A program made the position numbers and the translations under genes. A model generated the notes under the pieces. That model was not told the DNA's origin. It was given only the letters and a program-made list of their open reading frames with translations, and ran no database searches. Shown here piece by piece: positions 44,552-56,158 of a DNA stretch of 64,000 nt. The first letter of the stretch is position 1, and the number at the start of each line of letters is the position of its first letter. Source of the DNA: Pueribacillus theae (GTDB lineage: Bacteria; Bacillota; Bacilli; Bacillales; UBA6769); assembly GCF_003097615.1 (NCBI RefSeq), contig NZ_QCZG01000008.1, positions 43,887-107,886 on the forward strand, in the 5' to 3' direction.

Positions 44552-45220
44552 TCAATGTTTAGAAAGCCTCTCTTCTATTTGTTTCTTCCCATTCGCAGCC
44601 AAAAGGTGATCAGGCCGTAACTCGAGCGCTCTTTCGAACGCCGCTAGCCCGTCTTCCAATTTTTCCTTGTAGACATGGGAGACACCTAGATTATAGTAAA
44701 TATCAGCTGTATTTTTTCCTTTGTCTAATTTAAGCGCTTTTTCAAATTGAGCGATCGCCGCGTCAACTTGTTCGAGGTGAGCAAGACATAGCCCATATTG
44801 AAACGCGGCTTCCGCGTCGTCTTCTTTTAACTCGACCGCACGCTGAAAATAAGGGAGGGCATACAATACTTCGCCAAGCTGATAATGAGCCATCCCTAGC
44901 ATAAAGTAAGCATCCGCATGTTCAATCCCGTTTTTCAAAGCGTCCAGGAACATTTTTTTTGCTTCTTCATGCTTTCCTAACATATAAAAGGCATTTGCAG
45001 CGCCGTAATAGGCAGTCGCTAGCGACGCATCCAATTCAAGCGCGCGATGATAGAAATTGATTGCTTTTTCAGCGTCTCCAATTGCAGCTAATAAATTACC
45101 AAAATGAATATATGAGATTGGCTCTTTCGGATTTTCGTCAATCGCTTCTTGAAACAATTTCGCTGCTTCTTCATATTTTCCTTCTTGAAGAAATTGAACA
45201 CCTTGTTGATTTTTGTCCAT
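44552..45220 (-). CDS. yrrB: YrrB, tetratricopeptide repeat protein
   Basis: A 222-residue scaffold of about six TPR units of 34 residues (for example ISYIHFGNLLAAIGDAEKAI). The ATG at 45220 has GGAGG about 5 nt upstream; an ATG at 45232 would place the site inside the gene. Between mnmA and recD2; probably a protein-interaction adaptor, partner unknown. Confidence 0.92.
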   Translation of the reverse strand: MDKNQQGVQFLQEGKYEEAAKLFQEAIDENPKEPISYIHFGNLLAAIGDAEKAINFYHRALELDASLATAYYGAANAFYMLGKHEEAKKMFLDALKNGIEHADAYFMLGMAHYQLGEVLYALPYFQRAVELKEDDAEAAFQYGLCLAHLEQVDAAIAQFEKALKLDKGKNTADIYYNLGVSHVYKEKLEDGLAAFERALELRPDHLLAANGKKQIEERLSKH

Positions 45221-45241
45221 TCTGTCCTCCATAGAAACTAC

Positions 45242-47490
<2,249 letters not shown>

Positions 47491-47621
47491 TCAATCCCTT
47501 CTTTCTTCTAAGAATTGATAACATCCATAATTCCAACTTAAAATGTATTTATACGAAAGGAACAAAAGAATGTTAAGGAGCGGTTTTTTACATTTGAATA
47601 GCTGATACCAATGTGTTTTTC

Positions 47622-48041
47622 TTAAATATAAAACATATATGGCTCCTGATCACCTTCATCTTCATAGTTTGCCAAATCCTCAATCGTTGTATTATCCAGA
47701 ACCTCTTTAACGGCGTCGCGAATTTTTATCCATAGATCTCTTTTCGCTGGCTCTTCATCTTCAATCACTTCAACTGGGCTTATCGGGCCTTCCAATACCC
47801 GAATGACATCCCCCGCCGTGATTTCACTTGGTTTACGTGCAAGAATATACCCCCCGTAAGCGCCACGTATGCTTTTAACCAAACCAGCGTTTCGTAAAGG
47901 AGACACGAGCTGTTCCAAATAATGTTCCGACAAATTATTTTCTTTCGCAATCAATTTTAAAGATGTCGGCCCTTCTCCATAATTTTTAGCCAAGGCCATC
48001 ATAATTGTGAGGCCGTACCGACCTTTTGTTGAAATTTTCAC
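47622..48041 (-). CDS. cymR: CymR, Rrf2-family cysteine metabolism repressor
   Basis: Global repressor of cysteine uptake and synthesis, working with CysK. GTG at 48041 (AGAGGTG 6 nt upstream) gives 139 residues. Rrf2 winged helix: KISTKGRYGLTIMMALA and RGAYGGYILARKPSEITAGDVIRVLEGP. It has no Cys residues of the IscR cluster type. It lies upstream of iscS, divergent from rarA. A TATAAT box lies near 48160. Confidence 0.95.
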   Translation of the reverse strand: MKISTKGRYGLTIMMALAKNYGEGPTSLKLIAKENNLSEHYLEQLVSPLRNAGLVKSIRGAYGGYILARKPSEITAGDVIRVLEGPISPVEVIEDEEPAKRDLWIKIRDAVKEVLDNTTIEDLANYEDEGDQEPYMFYI

Positions 48042-48217
48042 CTTTTTCACCTCTTGCAATCATTCGTTTAACTTTATCAAAATGGAAGTGCTGCACCGGC
48101 AATTGGGCCAATCGCAACTGAATAAAAACGGGAAAAAGTACTTAAATCTATGTAATTATAGCATGAATTATAATGGCTTGCATTTCTATCTGATTTATGG
48201 ACTTAAAAGCCATTGAA

Positions 48218-48248
48218 TTGACCACCCCATTCACTGGGATGGTATAGT
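48218..48248 (+). promoter_or_regulatory. Promoter of rarA with overlapping palindrome
   Basis: TTGACC (48218-48223) and TATAGT (48243-48248), spacing 19 nt. An imperfect palindrome ACCACCCCA-TTCAC-TGGGATGGT fills the spacer, a position suited to a repressor. Confidence 0.5.
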
Positions 48249-48291
48249 AATAGTAAAGTGAAGACTTACCATTATACAGGAGAGAGAACAA

Positions 48292-49578
48292 ATGCCAAAA
48301 AAACCATTGGCCTTTCGCATGCGCCCAAAAAACCTTAGCGAAGTAATTGGCCAACAACACCTCGTTAGCGAAGGAATGATCATCTGGCGGATGGTGAAAG
48401 CGAAGCAACTGTCTTCTATGATTATGTACGGCCCGCCCGGCACTGGCAAAACTTCGATTGCAATGGCCATAGCTGGCAGCATGAACATGCCTTATCGCAT
48501 GCTTAATGCCGTCGTCAACAATAAAAAGGACATGGAAATTGCCGTGGAAGAAGCAAAAATGTCAGGCCAGCTCATTCTTATTCTTGATGAAGTTCATAGG
48601 CTTGACAAAGGAAAACAAGACTTTCTGCTTCCCTTCCTTGAAAATGGGCTCATTATATTAATAGGTGCTACGACAAGCAATCCTTTTCATGCGATTAACC
48701 CAGCGATTCGAAGCCGTTGCCAAATTTTCGAATTACAGCCTTTAATGCCAGAAGATATAAAAGTTGCATTGGAACGCTCGCTTATAGACAAAGAAAACGG
48801 ACTCGGCCAATCTAACGTTGTGATTGCCGATGAAGCGATATGGCATTTAGCGGAAATGTCAGGCGGTGATGCTCGGTCTGCACTAAATGCATTAGAGCTT
48901 GCTGTTTTATCAAGCGAACCAGACAGCGACGGCATCGTGTATATCGATCTTGAAACTGCCGAACAATCCATCCAAAAGAAAAATTTTTCCCATGATAAAA
49001 ACGGCGATGCCCATTATGACGTGCTTTCCGCTTTTCAAAAATCAATCCGGGGAAGTGACGTAGATGCCGCTCTCCATTATTTGGCCCGGCTGATCGAGGC
49101 AGGTGACTTACCGAGTATCGCAAGAAGGCTGCTCGTTACCGCTTACGAAGATATTGGCTTAGCCAGCCCGCAAGCTGGCGTCAGGACACTTCATGCTATT
49201 GAAGCCGCGGAGCGCGTCGGCTTTCCAGAGGCTCGCATCCCTCTTGCGAACGCTGTGATTGAACTTTGCTTATCTCCAAAATCCAACACCGCCTATAAGG
49301 CAATTGACGCCGCATTACATGACATCCAAAACCGGCCCATCGGTGAAGTGCCGCTTCATCTGAAAGATTCCCATTATAAAGGCGCGAAACAGCTTGGCCG
49401 CGGAAACGATTACTTATACCCACACAACTATGAGAAAGGCTGGGTAAACCAACAATATTTACCTGATGCCCTTCGGACAAGCACGTATTATCAACCAAAA
49501 CAAACAGGAAAATTCGAGCAAGCACTTGCACAAATCCATAAAAACCTAAATAGAAACAGAAACGGGGAGCATAAATAA
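48292..49578 (+). CDS. rarA: RarA/MgsA, replication-associated AAA+ ATPase
   Basis: Clamp-loader-like ATPase acting at stalled replication forks. It has 428 residues: MRPKNLSEVIGQQHL at the start, Walker A GPPGTGKTSIA (about 52), DEVHR, TTSNP sensor, and C-terminal SSB-interacting region with GNDYLYPHNYE. AGGAGAGAG precedes the ATG. Divergent from cymR. Confidence 0.95.
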   Translation: MPKKPLAFRMRPKNLSEVIGQQHLVSEGMIIWRMVKAKQLSSMIMYGPPGTGKTSIAMAIAGSMNMPYRMLNAVVNNKKDMEIAVEEAKMSGQLILILDEVHRLDKGKQDFLLPFLENGLIILIGATTSNPFHAINPAIRSRCQIFELQPLMPEDIKVALERSLIDKENGLGQSNVVIADEAIWHLAEMSGGDARSALNALELAVLSSEPDSDGIVYIDLETAEQSIQKKNFSHDKNGDAHYDVLSAFQKSIRGSDVDAALHYLARLIEAGDLPSIARRLLVTAYEDIGLASPQAGVRTLHAIEAAERVGFPEARIPLANAVIELCLSPKSNTAYKAIDAALHDIQNRPIGEVPLHLKDSHYKGAKQLGRGNDYLYPHNYEKGWVNQQYLPDALRTSTYYQPKQTGKFEQALAQIHKNLNRNRNGEHK

Positions 49579-49690
49579 GCTGCTTCCCTAAATCTATTTT
49601 TGTTTAAAATAAATCTAGTATTCAAGGTATAATTCTCTTACTCCTGGAAAGAATATTAAAAAGTTAAAGAGTTTTAAGGAGGATTATAAA

Positions 49691-50290
49691 TTGAAAGTTA
49701 GACAAGATGCTTGGTCACATGAAGACGATTTGTTATTGGCAGAAACTGTACTTAGGCATATTAGAGAAGGGAGCACACAACTTGTAGCTTTCGATGAAGT
49801 GGGAGATAAGCTGAATCGTACGTCAGCAGCTGTCGGTTTCCGTTGGAACGCCATCGTCCGCAACAAATACGAACAAGCCATTCAACTGGCGAAAAAACAG
49901 CGGAAAGAGCGAAAGCGGGCACAAGCGATAAAACCTGTTCGAACGGTCTCCAATACGTTTAGCCAGGCTAAAGCAGACAAGCCACTTGATTTGCAAGATG
50001 TGATCAATTATTTAAAAGAATTAAAACAAGACTACTCTAGTTCGCATAAATTTAAAGATTTAACAGAAACACTTCAGACGGAAAATGAGCAATTAAAGAA
50101 AGAAAATGATCGATTGGAAAAAGAACTGCGGACTCTCGAACAAAAATATTCCGTTGTGCAAGATGATTATCAATCGCTTATTCAAATTATGGAACGCGCC
50201 CGCAAAATGGTTGTTTTGCAAGAGGACGTCGATCCTGGCACTGCATTTAAAATGGATAAGAACGGTAATTTAGAAAAAGTGGCAAAATAA
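49691..50290 (+). CDS. RsfA-family prespore transcription factor
   Basis: A 199-residue protein starting at TTG (AGGAGG 8 nt upstream). An N-terminal Myb/SANT-like domain ([23 protein letters not shown] ... [12 protein letters not shown], residues 1-62), a basic stretch [11 protein letters not shown], and a long coiled coil (about 118-165). RsfA tunes the sigma-F regulon; YlbO is a close relative, so orthology is uncertain. In B. subtilis this place holds tcdA (yrvM) instead. Confidence 0.88.
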   Translation: MKVRQDAWSHEDDLLLAETVLRHIREGSTQLVAFDEVGDKLNRTSAAVGFRWNAIVRNKYEQAIQLAKKQRKERKRAQAIKPVRTVSNTFSQAKADKPLDLQDVINYLKELKQDYSSSHKFKDLTETLQTENEQLKKENDRLEKELRTLEQKYSVVQDDYQSLIQIMERARKMVVLQEDVDPGTAFKMDKNGNLEKVAK

Positions 50291-50317
50291 AACAGCAGAT
50301 ATTATCTGCTGTTTTTT
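50291..50317. terminator. Bidirectional terminator of the rsfA-like gene and 6S RNA
   Basis: AACAGCAGATA / ATCTGCTGTT perfect stem followed by T7 on the plus strand and by a T-rich stretch on the minus strand. Confidence 0.85.
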
Positions 50318-50332
50318 TGCTTTTGAATTAGA

Positions 50333-50531
50333 AGAGTCCCAACTGTGCCGTCGTTTCTCCTTTGTTTTGAACCTGCTCTCGCAGGTGGGTGCCCTGTTTC
50401 ATTCTTTGTACGTCCTCTTCACGATGGAGGCTTGCACGCCAAATGAAAACTTTGAATCAGGCTCCCTTACTTATTAGTGTTGGCTCAAAACATATAGGGT
50501 TCTAACGAACACCCTAGGACTCTCTTGTTGT
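50333..50531 (-). ncRNA. bsrA: 6S RNA
   Basis: About 200 nt on the minus strand. The ends pair (AGAGTCC near 50525 with GGGACTCT at 50340-50333). The 5' half holds CCTAGGGTGTTCGTTAG and the 3' half CACCTGCGAGA...CAGG followed by AAAACAAAGGAGAAACG, both as I remember from Bacillus 6S-1 RNA. bsrA has the same position next to aspS in B. subtilis. It binds the housekeeping RNA polymerase holoenzyme. Confidence 0.85.
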
Positions 50532-50537
50532 AAGTTC

Positions 50538-50566
50538 ATAGTAACAAATTTTTTTTTAAAATGCAA
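50538..50566 (-). promoter_or_regulatory. Promoter of 6S RNA
   Basis: TTGCAT (50566-50561), 17 nt with an A9 tract, TACTAT (50543-50538). Transcription would start near 50531, at the end of the predicted 6S RNA. Confidence 0.75.
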
Positions 50567-50584
50567 CTCTTTTTCTGAAAACGG

Positions 50585-52363
50585 TTACATCTTTTTTTCG
50601 TACCGAATTTTTAGGTTTAATTCTTCAAGCTGTGACGGGCTCACTTCGCTCGGTGCCTCTGTCATGAGATCGCTTGCACTTGTTGTTTTTGGAAAAGCAA
50701 TCGTATCACGAAGATTATTTCTTCCAGCCAGAATCATGACTAGGCGGTCAAGCCCGAGTGCGATGCCGCCATGCGGCGGTGTACCGTATTCAAAGGCATC
50801 AAGCAAAAAGCCAAATTGGGCTTTCCCTTCTTCCTCTGAGAAACCAAGCGCCTCGAACATCTTTTCCTGGATGTCGCGTTTGTAAATTCTTTGGGAACCT
50901 CCTCCGAGTTCATAGCCATTTAAAACGAGGTCATAAGCATCTGCACGGACCTTTGCAGGATCTTTCGCCAACAATTCCAGATCTTCAGCTACCGGGCTTG
51001 TAAACGGGTGGTGTTCGGCAACATACCTTTTTTCATCTTCATCATATGTGAGCAGGGGAAACTCGATTACCCATAAGAAATGCAACTTGCTCTCATCAAT
51101 TAAATGAAGATCTTTTCCAAGTTTTAAACGAAGGGCTCCAAGGCTATCAAATACGACTTTGTTTTTATCAGCTACAAAGAGGAGAAGATCGCCTTCGCCG
51201 GCATCAAGTTGCTGCAACATTCCATTAACTTCTTCTTCCGTAAAAAATTTGGCAATGGGGCCAGCTACACCTTCAGATTCGACTTTTAACCATGCAAGGC
51301 CTTTCGCACCGTATACTTTAACAAATTCCGTTAGTACATCAATATCTTTTCGCGAATAAGCATCTGCTTGTCCTTTTACATTAATTGCTCTCACGCTTCC
51401 CCCGTTTCGGACAGCCTCCGAAAACACTTTGAAACCAGCTTGTTTCACGACATCGGAAACATCCTTTAGCTCCATGCCAAAGCGTGTGTCAGGCTTGTCC
51501 GAACCGTATCGATCCATCGCGTCTTTATACGTTAAGCGCGGGAATGGTGATGTAATCTCAATGCCTTTTGTTTCTTTCACGATGGAAACCATCATTTTTT
51601 CCATCATGGCCAACAAGTCTTCTTTTTCAAGGAAGGATGTTTCAATATCCACTTGTGTAAATTCAGGCTGCCTGTCAGCTCTTAAATCTTCGTCCCGAAA
51701 ACAGCGGGCAATTTGGTAATAGCGCTCAAATCCCGATACCATAAGCAGCTGTTTAAAAAGCTGCGGAGATTGCGGCAACGCATAAAATTCACCGTGATGC
51801 ACACGGCTCGGAACTAAATAATCCCGCGCCCCTTCTGGCGTGCTTTTCGTTAAAATTGGCGTTTCAATCTCTAAAAATTCGTTCTCGTCTAGAAAGTTTC
51901 GAATCTGTTTCGTAATTTGATGGCGCAGCTTAAATGTTTTCTGCATAATAGGGCGGCGCAGATCCAAGTAGCGATACTTCAAACGAATATCTTCACCGAC
52001 ATCTGTCTTGTCTTCAATTTGAAACGGGGGATTTTTAGCAGCGTTAAGGATTGTCACTTCTTCAGCGATGACTTCGATTGTTCCCGTTTCAATGTTTTCG
52101 TTGACAGTTGCTGGATCCCTTTTGACAACGTTCCCTGTTACACCAACAACAAATTCGTTTCGAATTTGTTCTGCTGTTTCAAGCGCTTCCTTTGATACTT
52201 CAGGGTTTACGACGACTTGTACGATGCCGGAACGATCTCTAAGATCAATGAAAATTAATCCACCGAGATCGCGGCGTCTTTGCACCCACCCTTTTAATAC
52301 GACTTGTTCTCCACGATTGCTTTCACCTAATTTTCCACAATGATGCGTACGTCCAATCATCAA
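50585..52363 (-). CDS. aspS: Aspartyl-tRNA synthetase
   Basis: Class II synthetase of 592 residues: OB-fold anticodon domain ([22 protein letters not shown]), motif 2 in [21 protein letters not shown], bacterial insertion (GAD) domain and motif 3 [13 protein letters not shown]. It follows hisS by 18 bp, so it is controlled by the same T-box leader. Whether it is a discriminating or non-discriminating enzyme cannot be told from this alone. Confidence 0.97.
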   Translation of the reverse strand: MMIGRTHHCGKLGESNRGEQVVLKGWVQRRRDLGGLIFIDLRDRSGIVQVVVNPEVSKEALETAEQIRNEFVVGVTGNVVKRDPATVNENIETGTIEVIAEEVTILNAAKNPPFQIEDKTDVGEDIRLKYRYLDLRRPIMQKTFKLRHQITKQIRNFLDENEFLEIETPILTKSTPEGARDYLVPSRVHHGEFYALPQSPQLFKQLLMVSGFERYYQIARCFRDEDLRADRQPEFTQVDIETSFLEKEDLLAMMEKMMVSIVKETKGIEITSPFPRLTYKDAMDRYGSDKPDTRFGMELKDVSDVVKQAGFKVFSEAVRNGGSVRAINVKGQADAYSRKDIDVLTEFVKVYGAKGLAWLKVESEGVAGPIAKFFTEEEVNGMLQQLDAGEGDLLLFVADKNKVVFDSLGALRLKLGKDLHLIDESKLHFLWVIEFPLLTYDEDEKRYVAEHHPFTSPVAEDLELLAKDPAKVRADAYDLVLNGYELGGGSQRIYKRDIQEKMFEALGFSEEEGKAQFGFLLDAFEYGTPPHGGIALGLDRLVMILAGRNNLRDTIAFPKTTSASDLMTEAPSEVSPSQLEELNLKIRYEKKM

Positions 52364-52381
52364 TTTCTCTACTCCTTCGTC

Positions 52382-53653
52382 TTAAGATAGTCTTTTTGTT
52401 AAATAAGAAATGAATTCGTCGAGAGGAACCGTTTCTTGAACCCCAGTTTCCATCTCTTTCACCGAAATTTTTCCTTGCTCGATTTCATCTTCTCCGAGAA
52501 TGGCAGTGAATTTCGCATGTTTTCGGTCAGCTGCTTTAAACTGGGCTTTCATTTTTTTATGAAGATAGTCTTTTTCGGCTGAAAATCCTGCTTGGCGCAG
52601 CTTATAAAGCAACACAGTCGCCTCAGCCTGTGCCTTCTCGCCGTGTGCGACAAAATAACAGTCGACATGCTTATCAATTGGGAGTGTAATTCCTTCCGCC
52701 TCAAGAGCGAGCAGCAATCTCTCGATACTAAGAGCAAACCCAATCCCGGGCGTTTCTGGGCCTCCAATTTCCTGCACGAGCCCATTGTATCGCCCGCCGC
52801 CGGATAAAGTTGTAATCGCGCCAAATCCTTCCGCTTCACTCATAATTTCAAAAGCGGTGTGGTTGTAATAATCAAGCCCTCTTACTAACGTTGCATCGAC
52901 AACAAAATCAATTCCCATCATTCTTAAGTAAGATTGCACTTGCTCAAAATAGTGACGCGAATCATCATTCAAATAATCAAGAACGGCCGGAGCGGTCTTC
53001 ATTAATTCATGGTCGCGGTCTTTTTTGCAATCTAGGATGCGAAGCGGATTTGTTTCAAGCCTTGCCTGGCAATCCCCACAAAACTCATGAATATGCGGCT
53101 TGAAATGATTGATTAAAGCTTCCTTATGTTTTTTTCTGCTCTCAGTATCTCCCAAGCTGTTCATAACGAGCCTTAATTTTTTCAATCCAAGCGAACGGTA
53201 AAGTTCCATCGCAAGCGCAATCACTTCAGCATCAAGCGAAGGATCATTGCTTCCCAACGCTTCAATGCCAAATTGGTAAAATTGCCGCATCCGGCCGGCC
53301 TGCGGGCGCTCATAACGGAACATTGGGCCTATGTAATATAGCTTTGTCGGCTGGTCTGGATTTCCGAAAAGCTTCTTTTCAACAAATGCCCTGACGGTTG
53401 GTGCAGTTCCTTCCGGTCTTAGCGTTAGGCTTCTCTCCCCCCTGTCCTCGAATGTGTACATTTCTTTTTGGACAATATCGGTCGTATCGCCGACTCCTCG
53501 AATAAAAAGTTCCGTTGATTCGAACATTGGCGTGCGAATTTCTTCATAGCCATACCGTTTGCATAAATCTCGTGCCTTTTGTTCGATATACTGCCATTTT
53601 TCAACTTCGCCAGGTAATATATCTTGCGTCCCTCTTGGAATTTGAATTCGCAT
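52382..53653 (-). CDS. hisS: Histidyl-tRNA synthetase
   Basis: Class II synthetase of 423 residues starting [16 protein letters not shown] behind GGAGG (7 nt). Motif 1 near [11 protein letters not shown], motif 2 [14 protein letters not shown] and [19 protein letters not shown], HisA motif [14 protein letters not shown], motif 3 GGRYNGLV and [14 protein letters not shown]-terminal anticodon domain. First gene of hisS-aspS. Confidence 0.97.
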   Translation of the reverse strand: MRIQIPRGTQDILPGEVEKWQYIEQKARDLCKRYGYEEIRTPMFESTELFIRGVGDTTDIVQKEMYTFEDRGERSLTLRPEGTAPTVRAFVEKKLFGNPDQPTKLYYIGPMFRYERPQAGRMRQFYQFGIEALGSNDPSLDAEVIALAMELYRSLGLKKLRLVMNSLGDTESRKKHKEALINHFKPHIHEFCGDCQARLETNPLRILDCKKDRDHELMKTAPAVLDYLNDDSRHYFEQVQSYLRMMGIDFVVDATLVRGLDYYNHTAFEIMSEAEGFGAITTLSGGGRYNGLVQEIGGPETPGIGFALSIERLLLALEAEGITLPIDKHVDCYFVAHGEKAQAEATVLLYKLRQAGFSAEKDYLHKKMKAQFKAADRKHAKFTAILGEDEIEQGKISVKEMETGVQETVPLDEFISYLTKRLS

Positions 53654-53691
53654 GTTTCTATCCTCCATTTTCATTTAAATAGGAAAACATA

Positions 53692-53771
53692 CTGGCGGGG
53701 CGATTTTCCTGAAGAGAACCTTTTTTTCGTAAGAAAAACCCGCTTCTCGAAAAGGCAAATCGACCCCGCAG
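53692..53771 (-). other. Extra long hairpin between the T-box terminator and hisS
   Basis: CTGGCGGGGCGATTT (53692 on) pairs with AAATCGACCCCGCAG (ending 53771), with inner GAGAA/TTCTC and TTTTT/AAAAA pairs: an imperfect stem of about 80 nt within the hisS leader, after the attenuator. Confidence 0.6.
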
Positions 53772-53799
53772 ATATTGTGCTGTTACAAAGATTGCAACT

Positions 53800-54125
53800 A
53801 AAAAAAACCCCCGCCTGAGAAAAGTTCCCAGGGACGAGAGTTATACCCGCGGTGCCACCCTAATTGAAGTTGTAAGCTTCCACTATACAGTTAACGCCTG
53901 TCACGTTCTTCGCCTACTAATTAGAGGTGAGAGGTGGGACTTGATTAAATTGGCGAATTGCCAATTTAACTCCCTTTTGACACACTCACTGCCAAATGTT
54001 CGGCAAGAAATCTAAGGAGTGTCTTTCATTCAGCGCTTTATGCAGAAATGCTTCCAGCCTAAGGCATTTCCTCTCTTGGCATAGCTTGCTAAATTACTTT
54101 TCTCCCTCGTTGATTCGAATTATGA
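53800..54125 (-). promoter_or_regulatory. T-box leader of hisS-aspS
   Basis: Minus strand: T-box sequence AGGGTGGCACCGCG (53861-53848), then terminator stem CCTGGGA/TCTCAGG with T7-8 near 53801-53836. Upstream is a Stem I region containing AAGCATTTC and GACACTCC; a CAC codon there is a plausible His specifier. The 3' Stem regions (TTAAATTGGC/GCCAATTTAA hairpin) follow. Confidence 0.88.
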
Positions 54126-54135
54126 ATTTGATATT

Positions 54136-54164
54136 ATATTACGAATACTATTCTTCATTGTCAA
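54136..54164 (-). promoter_or_regulatory. Sigma-A promoter of hisS-aspS
   Basis: TTGACA (54164-54159), 17 nt, TAATAT (54141-54136), with TATAAT overlapping 3 bp downstream. Confidence 0.8.
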
Positions 54165-54308
54165 GCAAACAATTCATACCTCAGAGATTTCGGATCTATT
54201 TTCCATTTTCATTACAGATTTATCCCACATAAACCATAATGATTTCCAACCTTAATACTCTCTTATGATTGAAAAGCAGCTCAAACGATCTAACATAAAG
54301 AGAAGACG

Positions 54309-54354
54309 AAAGAAGGATACCCCAAAATCACATTTGAGGCACCCTTCTTTCAGT
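54309..54354 (-). terminator. Terminator-like hairpin after the catabolic island
   Basis: Minus strand GAAAGAAGGGTGCC / GGTATCCTTCTTTC stem; the T tract after it is short, so strength is uncertain. The 54165-54308 stretch is AT-rich and empty. Confidence 0.6.
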
Positions 54355-54360
54355 TGGATT

Positions 54361-55134
54361 CTATACTGTTAGACGATTTCTCGTTTCAATAGCTTCATTG
54401 TATAATGTATCGCCGTTCTTTAATGAATCAATGATTTCCTCTCCAGACATGACTCTTGCAAATCCTCTTCTCATTGTCCTTAATGTTGCTTCATGAGCAA
54501 GTGCACTATCTGTTGCATTAATATCACTTCCAAATACAACATGATAATTAAGAAAATAACCAGACCTCGCAGTAGATTCGCAACAGAAATTTGTTAGTGT
54601 TCCACTGATAATGATTGTTTTAACACCTAAATTCCGTAAAACATAGTCTAAATCAGTACCAGCAAAAGAACAATAGGCATGCTTAGCATCTATAATTCGT
54701 TCATTAGCTAATGGAGCTAATTCACTATATACTTTTGTGCCCGGTGTTCCTTCCTTAATTGCTCCATCCTTAATCGGTTCCCAATATTCATAAAAATCGG
54801 CACTAACGTCTTCAGCTATAGTATGCGTAGGGTATATAACCGGAACACCCAGTTCACGACAAGCTTCTATCACTTTTTTCAATCGAGGTACCATGCGTTT
54901 AGCCTGCGGTATAAATAACTTACCTTCTGGATTCACAAAGTCTTCTTCCATATCAATTACAAGTAAAGCACATTCTTCTTTTTTTATTTCAAACGCCCAA
55001 TGTTTATCAGTGTTATAATCCTTCTCTACAGAATCAATAAATTCTTTTTCTCCGGAAAATCGTGTAGGAGTTATTAAATCTTCCTCTTTAACATTATATA
55101 AAGTCATAAAATCTTTAACAGCTTTGCTCTCCAT
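54361..55134 (-). CDS. Isochorismatase-like cysteine hydrolase
   Basis: Member of the cysteine hydrolase family that includes nicotinamidase, maleamate amidase and N-carbamoylsarcosine amidase. ATG at 55134 (GGGG 9 nt upstream) gives 257 residues with an N-terminal extension of about 50 residues. The triad is visible: Asp in LLVIDMEEDF, Lys in IIDAKHAYCSF, Cys in SGTLTNFCCESTAR (the first Cys). An amide or enol-ether substrate is expected; which one is unknown. It is the last gene of the island, 117 bp after gntR, and may have its own promoter. Confidence 0.88.
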   Translation of the reverse strand: MESKAVKDFMTLYNVKEEDLITPTRFSGEKEFIDSVEKDYNTDKHWAFEIKKEECALLVIDMEEDFVNPEGKLFIPQAKRMVPRLKKVIEACRELGVPVIYPTHTIAEDVSADFYEYWEPIKDGAIKEGTPGTKVYSELAPLANERIIDAKHAYCSFAGTDLDYVLRNLGVKTIIISGTLTNFCCESTARSGYFLNYHVVFGSDINATDSALAHEATLRTMRRGFARVMSGEEIIDSLKNGDTLYNEAIETRNRLTV

Positions 55135-55251
55135 TATTGTTTCCCCTTGTTTAATTTCGCGTAGGAAAAAATTCAAATAAAACAGCAATCATTTTGTTGA
55201 TTCAATTCGTAAGTTTGCCAAACGGCTTTACACTAAAATATTTGAACTCTT

Positions 55252-55926
55252 TTACTCTTTTGGTTGATCAATAATATTAAGTGTATCATTTGTTGTCATT
55301 AAATGTTGCTTCATCCGCTGTGCAGCAAGCTCCGAATCTTTGCTTTCTAACGAAGCAATAATTTCTCCATGTTCTAACAATACGTTTTTCATTCTACCTT
55401 GGTGGCTTAATGCTTTTAATCCGATAAGTTTTGTAAGATTATGCAAATTAAGCAAAATCTGTTCAATCAATTTATAACCAGCAATTTTCACCAAGCTTAT
55501 ATGGAATTCTTGATCAAGATCAATAAATTTAATCACGTCTTCACTCAACATTGCTTTCTCTTGTTCATTATAGATCTCTCTTAATGCTTTCAATTGTGTT
55601 TCTGAAATAATATCAGCAACTTTTTTAATTACTTTCGTCTCGATTGAAATTCTTAATAAAAAAATTTCGTCCTGTTCCTCGGGTGTAATTTTCCTAACCG
55701 TTAATCCTTTTCTAGGAACGGAAATAATCAACCCTTCATTTAACAAATCTTGAAGAGCAGCTCGGATTGGCGTTCTAGATGTTTGAAGCGACTTAGCTAA
55801 CTGGACTTCAGTAAAAATCGTATCGTCAGCAATTTTCCCATTTAAAATTGATTCTTTAATTTGCTCATAAACTTTTTCCTGTGTTGTCTGTTCTTTTTCA
55901 ATTGGTTTAAGATCAAGATTCGCCAT
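55252..55926 (-). CDS. GntR family regulator, FCD (FadR-like) type
   Basis: A 224-residue regulator from ATG 55926 (AGGGTGA upstream). N-terminal winged helix: EKVYEQIKESILNGKI ... LAKSLQTSRTPIRAALQDLLNEGLI. C-terminal FCD helical domain with metal-site-like residues (DLDQEFHISLVKIAG, LEHGEIIASLE, MKQHL). FCD regulators usually respond to carboxylates, which fits the adjacent genes. A TGGTGTTA/TAACACCA inverted repeat stands upstream. Confidence 0.93.
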   Translation of the reverse strand: MANLDLKPIEKEQTTQEKVYEQIKESILNGKIADDTIFTEVQLAKSLQTSRTPIRAALQDLLNEGLIISVPRKGLTVRKITPEEQDEIFLLRISIETKVIKKVADIISETQLKALREIYNEQEKAMLSEDVIKFIDLDQEFHISLVKIAGYKLIEQILLNLHNLTKLIGLKALSHQGRMKNVLLEHGEIIASLESKDSELAAQRMKQHLMTTNDTLNIIDQPKE

Positions 55927-56010
55927 GATTTTCACCCTAATTCCATCAATGATATAGTAAAATAGGCTTCATACTGCCAAGTAAATGTTTGTCACAAAAA
56001 AACTTTGCAA

Positions 56011-56036
56011 TGGTGTTAAATGATGATCTAACACCA
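56011..56036. promoter_or_regulatory. Inverted repeat, candidate GntR operator
   Basis: TGGTGTTA (56011-56018), 10-nt spacer, TAACACCA (56029-56036), perfect arms. It lies about 45 bp downstream of an extended -10 box TGATATAAT (minus strand, 56087-56080) ahead of gntR, a position suited to repression of gntR. Confidence 0.6.
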
Positions 56037-56158
56037 CCACAAAGGAAATGCATCTGTGTTAAAAGAATTCACTAGTTTCATTATATCATAAACTAAGTTG
56101 TGCATAAATTCTTAAATATTACTTTTTTAAAACCTTCCTGAGATTTTTGTTGTTACGA

